A stretch of DNA of 45,154 bases from positions 1-45,154 of the forward strand of contig JABFYH010000169.1 in NCBI GenBank assembly GCA_013361335.1, in the 5' to 3' direction. The position numbers were made by a program, and so were the translations under genes. This document shows, piece by piece, positions 6,544-14,576 of the stretch. Positions within the stretch are counted from its first letter, which is position 1; each line of letters opens with the position of its first letter. The notes beneath the pieces are model-generated. The model did no database searches. It was given only the letters and a program-made list of their open reading frames with translations, and was not told the DNA's origin. Origin of the DNA: Gemmatimonadaceae bacterium. Lineage in GTDB: Bacteria > Gemmatimonadota > Gemmatimonadetes > Gemmatimonadales > Gemmatimonadaceae.

Positions 6544-8880
6544 ATGCGTGCTCGTTTCGTATTCGTTGCCGCGGTCGCGGCGCTTCTCGTCGTACCCGGC
6601 GCCGCCGGCGCGCAAGGTCGCGCGGTGCCGACGCCGGCCTCCGTGATCGGCTTCGAGCCCGGCACCGATCGCAAGCTGCCCGAGTGGCGGCAGGTCGTTT
6701 CCTACTTCCAGGCGCTCGACGCCGCCTCACCGCGCATCGAGCTGCACACCCTCGGCAAGACGACGCTGGGGCGTCCCTTCATCGCCGCCTTCATCGGCGA
6801 TCCCGCGACGCTGGCGAACCTCGGCAAGGTTCGCGACGCGGCGCGACGGCTGGCCGATCCGCGCTTGACGACGGATGCCGAACGTGCCGCGCTCGAGCGG
6901 GACAGCAAGGTCGTGGTGCTGGTGACGTCGAGCATCCACTCCACCGAGGTCGGCGGGATCCTCACGCCGCTCAACCTGGCGTACCGCCTCGTGGCGGGCG
7001 AGGACGAGGAGGCGCGCAGCATCCGACGCAACACTCTCACCATCCTCGTCCCGTCGCTCAACCCGGACGGCGTTGACATCGTGGGCGACTGGTACCGCAG
7101 CTCGCTCGGCACGGCGTGGGAGGGGAGCGCTCCGCCGACGCTGTACCACTACTACACCGGTCACGACAACAACCGCGACTGGTACGCGTTCACCCAGGCC
7201 GAGACGCGGATGGTCGTGGACTCGCTGTATGCGCCGTATCACCCGCAGATCGTCAACGACATCCACCAACAAGGCTCCAACGGGTCGCGCATCTTCATCC
7301 CGCCGTACATGGATCCCGTCGAGCCGAACATCGACCCGATCCTCATGGCGGGCGTGGCGCAGATGGGCAAGTCGATGACCTGGCGCATGACGGCGCAGGG
7401 GCTGACGGGGATCGCGAACAACACGTCGTACGACGCGTGGACGCCGGCGCGCGCGTACCAGCACTACCACGGGGCGATCCGCATCCTCACCGAGACGGCG
7501 AGCGCGCAGCTCGCGTCGCCGATCCGCGTGAGCTACGACTCGCTGCGGCCGGGCTACAACGTGGACCCCAAGGTCACCGGCGTGGACTTCCTCACGAAGT
7601 GGAACGGCGGCCCGTGGGGGATCGGCGACATCGTGAGGTATCAGACCGCGGCGTCATGGGCGCTCCTCGCGCAGGCGGCCGACGATCGCGCGCTCTGGCT
7701 GTCGAGCTACTCGCAGGTCCAGCGCAACGCGGTGGCCGGCAGGCGCGCCCCGGGCCGGAGCGACTGGCCGACGTCGATCGTCATCCCGGCGCAGCCCGCG
7801 CGCGACACGGCGGTGAATGCCGCGCTGCGCATCCTGCAGCGCGGGCAGGTGGAGGTGCGTCAGGCGACGAGCGCGTTCACGGCGAATGGTCGCGCCTTCC
7901 CCGCGGGCAGCTACGTCATCCACACGGCGCAGCCCTACGGGTCGTTCGCCAAGGCCCTGCTCGAGCCGCAGCACTACCCGAACCTGCACGAGTACCCGGG
8001 CGGACCGCCCAAGCGGCCGTACGACGTGACCGCGCACACGCTGCCGTTGCTGTACGGCTTCGACGTGGCGATGATCCCCGATTCGGCGACGGTGGCGACG
8101 ACGGCGCTCGCACCGGTGCCGGCGACACGGTGGGTCGCGTCGGGGTTGAGCGATGCCCGCGCGCGCCGGATCGCGATCTTCAAGAACGCCGCGGCGTCGA
8201 TGGACGAAGGGTGGACGCGATGGGTGTTCGATCAGTACCGCATCCCGTTCACGCTCGTCACGGCGCGCGATCTTCGCGCCGGCAACCTCGCCTCCAGGTT
8301 CGACGCGATCATCATCCCCGACCAGAACGCGCGGCTCATCGCGCGCGGGCCGGCGGGCACCCTGCCGGATTCGCTCAAGGGCGGGCTGGGGGACGCCGGC
8401 GCGGCCGCGCTGGGTGCCTTCGTCGACGCCGGCGGGACGGTGCTGGCCTTCAACGACGCGAGCGACTACGCGATCGAAGCGCTGCAGCTCCCGGTGACGA
8501 ACGTGCTCGCCGGTGTGCGGCCGACGGAGTTCTACGCGCCGGGCTCGCTCATCTCGGTCCAGTTCGACCGGGCAAGCCCGCTCGCTGCCGGGCTGACCTC
8601 CCCGAGCTCGGTGGTGTGGTTCGAGGATTCGCCGACCTTCGACGTCACCGATCCGACCCGCGCGACGGTCGTGGCCCGCTACCCGGCCTCCGGCGATCCG
8701 CTGGCGAGCGGCTGGCTCCTCGGCGCGCAACGGCTCGCTGGCAAGGCGGCACTGGTCGACGTGAAGCGCGGCAACGGCCACGTGATCCTGTTCGGCTTCC
8801 GCCCGCAGTACCGCGCCCAGAGCATGGCGACGTTCCCGATCATCTGGAACGCGCTGAAGATCTCGCGTCCGGCGATGTGA
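6544..8880 (+). CDS. Secreted M14-family zinc carboxypeptidase
   Basis: Large exported metallopeptidase (778 aa). A signal peptide covers residues 1-23 (VFVAAVAALLVVPGAAGAQ). The carboxypeptidase fold occupies about residues 40-350: zinc ligands H132 and E135 in SIHSTEVGG, a third ligand H241 in NDIHQQG, and the probable catalytic Glu317 in ILTETAS. NPDGVD and HDNNRDWYAFTQAE are also family features. The remaining 400 residues include a glutamine-amidotransferase-like segment (about 530-770) as in large periplasmic M14 proteins of this lineage. It probably trims peptides in the periplasm. It has no operon partner and is convergent with the M20 peptidase. Substrate specificity is not evident. 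Confidence 0.9.
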   Translation: MRARFVFVAAVAALLVVPGAAGAQGRAVPTPASVIGFEPGTDRKLPEWRQVVSYFQALDAASPRIELHTLGKTTLGRPFIAAFIGDPATLANLGKVRDAARRLADPRLTTDAERAALERDSKVVVLVTSSIHSTEVGGILTPLNLAYRLVAGEDEEARSIRRNTLTILVPSLNPDGVDIVGDWYRSSLGTAWEGSAPPTLYHYYTGHDNNRDWYAFTQAETRMVVDSLYAPYHPQIVNDIHQQGSNGSRIFIPPYMDPVEPNIDPILMAGVAQMGKSMTWRMTAQGLTGIANNTSYDAWTPARAYQHYHGAIRILTETASAQLASPIRVSYDSLRPGYNVDPKVTGVDFLTKWNGGPWGIGDIVRYQTAASWALLAQAADDRALWLSSYSQVQRNAVAGRRAPGRSDWPTSIVIPAQPARDTAVNAALRILQRGQVEVRQATSAFTANGRAFPAGSYVIHTAQPYGSFAKALLEPQHYPNLHEYPGGPPKRPYDVTAHTLPLLYGFDVAMIPDSATVATTALAPVPATRWVASGLSDARARRIAIFKNAAASMDEGWTRWVFDQYRIPFTLVTARDLRAGNLASRFDAIIIPDQNARLIARGPAGTLPDSLKGGLGDAGAAALGAFVDAGGTVLAFNDASDYAIEALQLPVTNVLAGVRPTEFYAPGSLISVQFDRASPLAAGLTSPSSVVWFEDSPTFDVTDPTRATVVARYPASGDPLASGWLLGAQRLAGKAALVDVKRGNGHVILFGFRPQYRAQSMATFPIIWNALKISRPAM

Positions 8881-8975
8881 GACACGACGGCCTCGGGACC
8901 TCTGCATTCCCTTATGTAGGAACTGCAACGGCAACTTCAACTGCAACGGCGAACGCGGATGCCGGACGATACCTC

Positions 8976-10385
8976 TTACTGCGCGTACCGGAGGATGTCG
9001 TACAGGAAGCGGATCCCGAACCCGACGTTCTCCACCGACAGCCGCTCGTCGTTGCCGTGCACACCACGCTGCTCGTCGGCGGCTTCGACCCGGAAGGGAT
9101 CCAACCCGTACGCGATGATGCCGAGCTTGCGATAGCTCGGGCGGTCGGTGGCACCGGTCATCATCGAGCTCGTCACGAAGACGCTCGGGTCGCGATCCTT
9201 CGCCGCACGCTCGACGGCGCGGAAGAGATCCGTGTTCGCCGGGCTCTCGAAGGGGGACTTGGGCGCCAGCAGCGTCTCGAAGTGCACCGCCGTGTCGGCC
9301 ACGATCCGCTTCAGCGTGGCGAGCATCGTGTCGGGGCTCTGATCCGGAAGTAATCGGATGTCGAGCTCCGCGCTCGCCTCGGCGGGGATCACGTTCGTCT
9401 TGTTCGAGCCCGCGAGACCGGTCAGCGAGATCGTGTTGCGCAGGATCGCGTTCCAGTACACGTCGCTGAGAATCCAGTCGCGTGCCGTCGGATCGTCCAG
9501 CGCCTTCCGCACGTCCCGCAGGTAGCCCGCTCGCGGCTCTGGATAATTGCGACTGATGTCGTGGAAGAACTTCTCCACACCCGGCGTCACGTGCAGCGGA
9601 GTCTCGTACCGCGCGATCTTGTCGAGCGCGGCCACCAGGCGCGGCACCGGGTTGGCGCGGGTGGGCCGAGAGCCGTGCGAGGGCGTCCCCTTCACGGTGA
9701 GCTTCTGCCAGAAGGTGCGCTTCTCCGCCACCCCGACGCTGTAGTACTCCAGCCTGCCGTTGCGGTAGACGTTCGCGCCCCCTTCGGTGAAGAGGTATTC
9801 CACGTCCTTCAGGAGATCGGCGTGGCGATTGACGAACACGATGCCGCCGGTGCTTCCCAGCTCCTCGTCGGCGTTGGCGACGAACACGATGTCGCGCGTC
9901 AGCGGCACGCCGCTGCGCTTGAGCGCGATGAGCGCCATAAGGTGTGCGACACCTTCGCCCTTCATGTCGAGCGCACCGCGGCCGTAGATGAACCCGTCCT
10001 TCACCTCCCCGGCGAAGGGGGGCACGCTCCAATAGGCCGGCGTCACCGGGACGACGTCCATGTGCTGCACGAGCGCGATCGCGCGCTTGCTGCCGTTCCC
10101 CCTGACTCGCGCGTACAGGTTGGCGCGCCCCGCCCCGAGCTCCGCGGTGTCGAGGATGGTGGCCTCGATCCCCTCCTTCTCCAGGATCGTCTTCAGGAAG
10201 CGCGCGGCCTCGAGCTCGTTGCCCGGTGGATTCGACGTGTTGATGCGCAGATACTCGCGCAGGATCTCCACGCCTTGCGTCTGGATCGCTGCCCAGTCCA
10301 CGGGGCGCGCGGGAGCGGGCGTCGCCTGGCCGGCGAGTGCGGCAGGGAGGAATACCAGGGTGATGACGTGGAGCGCGTGACGCAT
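8976..10385 (-). CDS. Secreted M20-family dizinc peptidase
   Basis: Exported aminoacylase/carboxypeptidase-type metallopeptidase (469 aa). The ATG at 10385 gives MRHALHVITLVFLPAALAGQ, a signal peptide; upstream in-frame starts would bury it. Metal-site motifs in order: VQHMDVVPV, YGRGALDMKG, NADEELGS (the EE pair with the catalytic base) and, near the C-terminus, GVHGNDERLS with the last histidine. GTPSHGSRPT belongs to the inserted dimerisation domain. It faces the barrel protein gene across a 140-bp divergent spacer. With the neighbouring M14 and P1 enzymes it suggests extracellular peptide use. The exact substrate, dipeptide or N-acyl amino acid, cannot be told. Confidence 0.92.
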   Translation of the reverse strand: MRHALHVITLVFLPAALAGQATPAPARPVDWAAIQTQGVEILREYLRINTSNPPGNELEAARFLKTILEKEGIEATILDTAELGAGRANLYARVRGNGSKRAIALVQHMDVVPVTPAYWSVPPFAGEVKDGFIYGRGALDMKGEGVAHLMALIALKRSGVPLTRDIVFVANADEELGSTGGIVFVNRHADLLKDVEYLFTEGGANVYRNGRLEYYSVGVAEKRTFWQKLTVKGTPSHGSRPTRANPVPRLVAALDKIARYETPLHVTPGVEKFFHDISRNYPEPRAGYLRDVRKALDDPTARDWILSDVYWNAILRNTISLTGLAGSNKTNVIPAEASAELDIRLLPDQSPDTMLATLKRIVADTAVHFETLLAPKSPFESPANTDLFRAVERAAKDRDPSVFVTSSMMTGATDRPSYRKLGIIAYGLDPFRVEAADEQRGVHGNDERLSVENVGFGIRFLYDILRYAQ

Positions 10386-10409
10386 GTCGGGTCGGTGAGG
10401 GGGTGAGAC

Positions 10410-10432
10410 GGGGAGCAAGGAGGTTGCTCCCC
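10410..10432. repeat. Short perfect hairpin between divergent genes
   Basis: GGGGAGCAA and TTGCTCCCC form a 9-bp inverted repeat around a 5-nt GGAGG loop, 25 bp upstream of the M20 peptidase start. It could be an operator or a 5'-leader structure with an exposed GGAGG. No function can be assigned. Confidence 0.4.
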
Positions 10433-10525
10433 GATCGGGGTGATGCGCAAGCCGGAACTGCAGGGAAACCTTTGGCCCGGGGCAGCGTACGAGTGGGCAC
10501 TCCCCCTCGCCCAGGGTCGTCCGGC

Positions 10526-12892
10526 ATGTTCGCTCCCCTCCTCGCCGCGCTGCTGCAGGTGCCCACCCCGGTGCCACAGGCCCCGGCGTCGCCCGCCACC
10601 GCCCACGCCGCCGCCGATACGGTGGAGCGCGATTCCACGACCGACAGACACGGCCGCCGCCGGCGAGAGCGCAGGCCGGTGAAGCGACTCGAGGTGACGC
10701 CCGACCATCTCGCCTCCGCCTTCAAGGACGCACCCGCCCGCTCGCTCCTCCTGTTGGCTCGCGACGCCCGCCTGCGTCAGGATTCGTCGCTCGCCTCGTA
10801 CGACGCCACGACCTACCAGCGCATCTCGGCGGGCATCGCCTTCGCCAGGTTCGGGCGCGACCGGCTCGCGTTCCGCTCCGAGGATGCGACGCGCGTGCGC
10901 TGGCGCCGCGGCGTGGGGGCCTACGTCGACGTCACCGGCTCGCGCGCCGTGGTGCCGATCGCCGGCAAGTCGGGCAGCGTGTCGACGGACGGGAGCATCT
11001 CCCCGGTCCCGTACTATCCCGGCAGCGAGACGCTGTGGATCGGCTCGGGTGTGGCCCGCCCGACGGTCGACGAGAACGATGGGATCATCCATCCGCTCGC
11101 CGATGGCGCCGAGGCGTACTACACGTACGAGACGGGAGACTCGGTGACCTTCCGCCTCCCCGACGGCAGATCGATTCGGCTGCGCGAGCTCCGGGTGCGG
11201 CCCCGCCAGCCCAGGTGGAATCTCGCGGTCGGCTCGTTGTGGTTCGACATGAGCGGCGGCCAGCTCGTGCGCGCCGCGTACCGCATGAGCGTGCCGATGG
11301 ACATCGAGGCGGTCGCGAAGGCCGACGACTCCACGGAGTTCAACGACGTGCCGGCGGTCATGCGGCCACTGCTCTTTCCGATGACGGCGCAGATCAGCGC
11401 GATCGGCGTGGAGTACGGCCTCTTTCAGGGCCGCTTCTGGCTGCCGCGGGTGCAGGTCGCGGAGGGCAGCATCCGCGTCGGGGTGATGCGCTCGCCGATC
11501 AAGCTGGAGCAGAGATACCAGTACGAGAACGTGAACGCCGGCACCCCCTTGCCGCCGATCGTCGTCGATTCGACGAATCGGCGGCGCGGCATCAACCTCG
11601 GCGTGCACATCGGCGACTCGCCGGCCGACGACTCGGCGCGTGCCGCGCGCGCCGCGCGACGGGGGCGCCGGTCGATCCCCTGCGACAGCGCGGGGAACCG
11701 CACGTACACGCGCCAGAGCGAGAGCATGCCCAACCCCGTGTTCGTGACGATCTCCTGCGACACGGCGCGGCTCGCGCATTCGCCCGCGCTGCCGCCCTCC
11801 ATCTACGAGCAGGGCGAGGAGGCCTTCAGCAGCGCGGACATGGCGGAGATGGAAGCGCTCGTCCACCAGGCGCTGTCGATGGACGCGCAGGCGCAGTTCG
11901 CCCCGCAGCTTCCCACCGTCGGCGTCGATCGGCCGAGGTACAACCGCATCGAGGGGCTCTCGCTCGGCGTGCGTGCCGATCAGGTGCTGGGTGCCGGCTA
12001 CTCGCTGCACGGCGCGGCGCGGCTCGGCGTGGCCGACCTGGAGCCGAACGTCGAGCTCACCGGCTCGCGCAGCGACCTGCGGCGCACCCTCTCGCTCACG
12101 GCGTACAACCGGCTCGTCTCGGCCAGCGACTGGGGAAATCCGCTCAGCCTGGGCAGCTCGATCTCGGCGTTCGCCTTCGGCCGCGACGAAGGCTTCTACT
12201 ATCGCGCCTCCGGGCTCGAGCTCGCGCGCACCCCCGATGCCGGCGGGGAGAGCGCGCTGGTCATGAGCCTCTTCGCCGAGCAGGAGCGCACGGCGAGACA
12301 GCAGACGACGTTCTCGCTCGCGCGCTCGGTGAACGGCACGCAGTTCGAGCCGAACGTCGAGGCGGTCCGCGGCATCTACGCCGGTGCGCGCGCCCGCTAT
12401 CTGCGCAGCTTCGGGCTGGACCCGCAGGGCTTCCGCCTGTTCAGCGACACGCGGCTCGAGGGGGTGCACGGCGACTCGGGAAGCTACGGCCGCGCGGCGA
12501 TCGACCTCACGGGATCGCACGGGATCGGGAACGGCGCGGCGTCGATCACCGTGGCGGGGGGCAGCTCGGTGGGCGTGCTGCCCACCCAGCGCTTCTGGTT
12601 CCTCGGCGGGACACCCACGGTGCGCGGCCAGCGTCCCGGCGTCGAGGCAGGCAACGCCTTCTGGCTCGGCCGCGCCGAGCTGGGATACGGGCTGAGCGTC
12701 GTGCGGCCGGTGCTGTTCGGCGACATCGGCTGGGCCGGTGACCGGACGCGCTGGCGCGACATCGGGCAGCCGGCGTCGGGCGTGGGGGTGGGCATGTCCG
12801 TCATGGACGGCCTGGTGCGGTTCGACGTGGCGCGCGGGATCGCGCCGGAGAAGGCGTGGCGGGGGAACGCGTATCTGGACGCCCGCTTTTGA
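10526..12892 (+). CDS. Outer-membrane beta-barrel protein, Omp85-like C-terminus
   Basis: Protein of 788 aa, placed in the outer membrane. From ATG 10526 it starts MFAPLLAALLQVPTPVPQAP, a weak signal sequence. Residues about 50-400 contain periplasmic beta-rich sequence with DMSGGQLVRAAYRMSVPM, reminiscent of outer-membrane lipoprotein-localisation or DUF5686-type folds. The last 350 residues alternate as a barrel and include LGGTPTVRGQRPG, similar to the conserved VRG(Y/F) loop of BamA/TamA proteins, then VRFDVARGIAPEKAW and a terminal phenylalanine as outer-membrane signal. A Cys-containing, basic insert lies near residues 370-420. I could not name a specific family; a role in outer-membrane assembly or secretion is inference. 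Confidence 0.7.
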   Translation: MFAPLLAALLQVPTPVPQAPASPATAHAAADTVERDSTTDRHGRRRRERRPVKRLEVTPDHLASAFKDAPARSLLLLARDARLRQDSSLASYDATTYQRISAGIAFARFGRDRLAFRSEDATRVRWRRGVGAYVDVTGSRAVVPIAGKSGSVSTDGSISPVPYYPGSETLWIGSGVARPTVDENDGIIHPLADGAEAYYTYETGDSVTFRLPDGRSIRLRELRVRPRQPRWNLAVGSLWFDMSGGQLVRAAYRMSVPMDIEAVAKADDSTEFNDVPAVMRPLLFPMTAQISAIGVEYGLFQGRFWLPRVQVAEGSIRVGVMRSPIKLEQRYQYENVNAGTPLPPIVVDSTNRRRGINLGVHIGDSPADDSARAARAARRGRRSIPCDSAGNRTYTRQSESMPNPVFVTISCDTARLAHSPALPPSIYEQGEEAFSSADMAEMEALVHQALSMDAQAQFAPQLPTVGVDRPRYNRIEGLSLGVRADQVLGAGYSLHGAARLGVADLEPNVELTGSRSDLRRTLSLTAYNRLVSASDWGNPLSLGSSISAFAFGRDEGFYYRASGLELARTPDAGGESALVMSLFAEQERTARQQTTFSLARSVNGTQFEPNVEAVRGIYAGARARYLRSFGLDPQGFRLFSDTRLEGVHGDSGSYGRAAIDLTGSHGIGNGAASITVAGGSSVGVLPTQRFWFLGGTPTVRGQRPGVEAGNAFWLGRAELGYGLSVVRPVLFGDIGWAGDRTRWRDIGQPASGVGVGMSVMDGLVRFDVARGIAPEKAWRGNAYLDARF

Positions 12893-13220
12893 GCGTGCGG
12901 CGGGCGGGGTGAGGGGTACGGCGTGGTCGTGCGGTGGGCGGCGGGAGGCGTACGGCGTGGGGAGTCGGTGGCGGGTGCTGGTTTGGGAAGTGCGGGCCGA
13001 CGGCGGGCGCAAAGGCGTTCTGTCGGAACGCGGTAGTGGTTGGATGAGGGCGTGAGACGCAGGCTGGGGGACCAGCGGACCGCCCTCAGCCGCCCTCACC
13101 CCACCGACACCGGTTCCGAATTCTCACGCCGTACCCCTCACGCCGCGACGCCGCACGTCGCGCCGTACCCCTCACGCCGCACGACCGCCGTACCCCGTAT
13201 GCCGTACACCGCACGCGATT
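12893..13220. repeat. Intergenic region with dispersed GTACCCCTCACGCCG repeats
   Basis: A 328-bp non-coding stretch. One element occurs in both orientations: CGCCGTACCCCTCACGCCGC at 13161-13180, a near copy at 13127-13146, a degenerate copy at 13186-13210, and reverse-strand versions at 12905-12926 and about 12944-12962. A further copy lies 15 kb away at 28778-28797. The inverted copies could fold and act as transcription barriers between the barrel gene and the next gene. It looks like a REP-type family. No gene is seen here. Confidence 0.65.
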
Positions 13221-14234
13221 ATGATGCGTCCCATGTCATCGCGTGTCCGCGGCATCGTTCTCTGCGCCCTGATCGCCGTCGTCGCCACCGCCGCGGGAAG
13301 CGTCGAGCATGCGGTCGCGGGGCGCGCGTGGATCGAGCCGCTCGTCCTCGCGATCCTCATCGGCGCCGCCGTGCGCACCGCGTGGACCCCGGACGCGCGC
13401 TGGAAGCCCGGCATCGACTACTCGGCCAAGCAGGTGCTCGAGGTGGCGATCGTGCTGCTCGGGCTCACCCTCGACGTGCCCCTGCTGCTGCGAGCGGGGC
13501 CGCTGCTCGCGGCGGGGATCGTCGTCGCCGTCGTGGGGGCGCTCGCCGTCGGCTACCTGCTCGGGCGCACGCTCGGCCTTCGCACTCGTCTCGCGATGCT
13601 GGTGGCGGTCGGCAACGCCATCTGCGGCAATTCGGCGATCGCCGCCGTCGCGCCGGTGATCGGCGCGGAGCCCGACGACGTCGCCTCGAGCATCGCTTTC
13701 ACCGCCGTGCTGGGTGTGGTCGTGGTCCTCACCCTGCCGAACCTCATGGGGCCGCTCGGGCTCTCGGACTATCAGTACGGGGTCGTGGCCGGGCTCACGG
13801 TCTATGCGGTGCCGCAGGTGCTCGCCGCCACCCTGCCGGTGAGCGTGTTGAGCGGCCAGGTGGGCACGCTGGTGAAGCTGACCCGCGTGCTGATGCTGGG
13901 CCCCATCGTGCTCGGCCTCTCGGTCGCGATGCGCCGCCGAGGTGCGACGCCGCAAGGTCGGGTCGCGATCGGCCGGCTGGTGCCCTGGTTCATCATCGGC
14001 TTTCTCCTCCTCGCCGCCATCCGCGCCACGGGCGTGGTGCCGGTACCGGTGGTCGACGCGGCGCGCTGGACCTCCGCCGCGCTCACCGTGGTCGCGATGG
14101 CGGCGCTCGGCCTCGGCGTCGACGTCCGCGTGCTCGGCCGCGTCGGCAAGTCCGTCACGGCGACGGCACTCGGCGCGCTCACCCTGCTCCTTTTCATCAG
14201 CGTCGCGCTCGTCAGGGGGTTGGGAATCAAGTGA
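13221..14234 (+). CDS. YeiH-family putative sulfate exporter
   Basis: Polytopic inner-membrane protein (337 aa) with about ten hydrophobic segments, no signal peptide and no soluble domain. VGNAICGNSAIAAVAPVIGA near residues 130-149 is the conserved core of the YeiH/YadS (UPF0324) family, and YSAKQVLEVAIVLLGLTLD (about 67-85) is also characteristic. The family is annotated as putative sulfate exporters; transport has rarely been tested. Starts at 13221, 13224 and 13236 are possible. The gene precedes a Cys/Met leader peptide and a sulfonate or sulfone monooxygenase, so a sulfur role is supported by context, though it lies before the attenuator and is a separate transcription unit. Confidence 0.88.
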   Translation: MMRPMSSRVRGIVLCALIAVVATAAGSVEHAVAGRAWIEPLVLAILIGAAVRTAWTPDARWKPGIDYSAKQVLEVAIVLLGLTLDVPLLLRAGPLLAAGIVVAVVGALAVGYLLGRTLGLRTRLAMLVAVGNAICGNSAIAAVAPVIGAEPDDVASSIAFTAVLGVVVVLTLPNLMGPLGLSDYQYGVVAGLTVYAVPQVLAATLPVSVLSGQVGTLVKLTRVLMLGPIVLGLSVAMRRRGATPQGRVAIGRLVPWFIIGFLLLAAIRATGVVPVPVVDAARWTSAALTVVAMAALGLGVDVRVLGRVGKSVTATALGALTLLLFISVALVRGLGIK

Positions 14235-14319
14235 CCCAACGGATGGTGCGCGCCCGTCCTCGACTGCAACTGCGTTCGCTGGTGGAGTTGCGGCTGCAGT
14301 CGCAGAAAAAGACGGCGCC

Positions 14320-14348
14320 TTGACTTCCTTCGGCCCCGGGGGCAATGT
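14320..14348 (+). promoter_or_regulatory. Promoter of the Cys/Met leader and sulfur operon
   Basis: TTGACT at 14320-14325 is followed after 17 nt by CAATGT at 14343-14348, a poor -10 match that keeps the key A and final T. The expected transcription start is 14355, the first base of the leader GTG codon, so the leader mRNA would be leaderless, as in the aromatic operon. Confidence 0.45.
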
Positions 14349-14354
14349 CCAATC

Positions 14355-14447
14355 GTGAACAACGCGCCCGCATCCCTCATGTGCACCATGTGCATGTGTC
14401 ATCTCATGTGGCATCAGCCGCAGGGGACGGGGGACGCGCACGTGTAG
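14355..14447 (+). CDS. Cys/Met-rich leader peptide of the sulfur operon
   Basis: A 30-codon ORF from GTG 14355 (ATG 14379 would give 22 codons). Its centre, residues 9-20, is MCTMCMCHLMWH: three Cys, four Met, two His and a Trp in 12 residues, unlike any protein segment nearby. The stop at 14445-14447 is followed 24 nt later by a strong terminator and then by genes for an ATP-grasp ligase and a sulfonate/sulfone-type monooxygenase. Cys-rich upstream ORFs that control sulfur genes are known from actinobacteria. Inferred role: ribosomes stall on Cys (or Met) codons in sulfur starvation and allow read-through. A peptide substrate for the downstream ligase is a less likely alternative. Confidence 0.75.
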   Translation: MNNAPASLMCTMCMCHLMWHQPQGTGDAHV

Positions 14448-14478
14448 GTCGTTCGACAACCGGTCGACGACGCGCCCC
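14429..14478 (+). promoter_or_regulatory. Predicted antiterminator of the Cys/Met leader
   Basis: GGGG-A-CGCG at 14430-14438, within the last leader codons, can pair with CGCGCCCC at 14471-14478 with a single bulged A. That occupies the 5' arm of the terminator. The segment lies about 15 nt past the last Cys/Met/His codons, so a stalled ribosome would leave it free while one at the stop codon would mask it. A separate hairpin, 14448-14471 (GTCG-TCGAC with one bulge), sits between. Found by eye. Confidence 0.55.
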
Positions 14479-14510
14479 GATCCCACCGCGGATCGGGGCG
14501 CTCTGATTTT
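14472..14510 (+). terminator. Intrinsic terminator of the sulfur attenuator
   Basis: A perfect 12-bp GC-rich stem (14472-14483 and 14490-14501, GCGCCCCGATCC and its complement), a 6-nt loop, and then TCTGATTTT. It is among the best terminators in the window, yet it stands upstream of the ATP-grasp gene rather than after a gene, which marks it as an attenuator. Confidence 0.85.
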
Positions 14511-14576
14511 CAGGAGGGCAACGAGGCGCGGCGGGAGCAGGGCAGAGCCACGGAACGCTCTCACCCTCAGTCCGAT

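Noticed and set aside
10403-10525. Upstream extension of the barrel protein from ATG 10403
   Set aside because: It would place a basic, Pro/Gly-rich segment before the signal sequence and run through the hairpin and divergent promoter spacer; ATG 10526 gives a hydrophobic N-terminus.
7654-10725. Very long minus-strand open frame (1023 codons) and similar long frames at 10193-13099, 13236-15602, 34860-37838 and 37696-39756
   Set aside because: They are Arg/His/Pro-rich antisense shadows created by high GC. They match no family and overlie genes with clear motifs in other frames.
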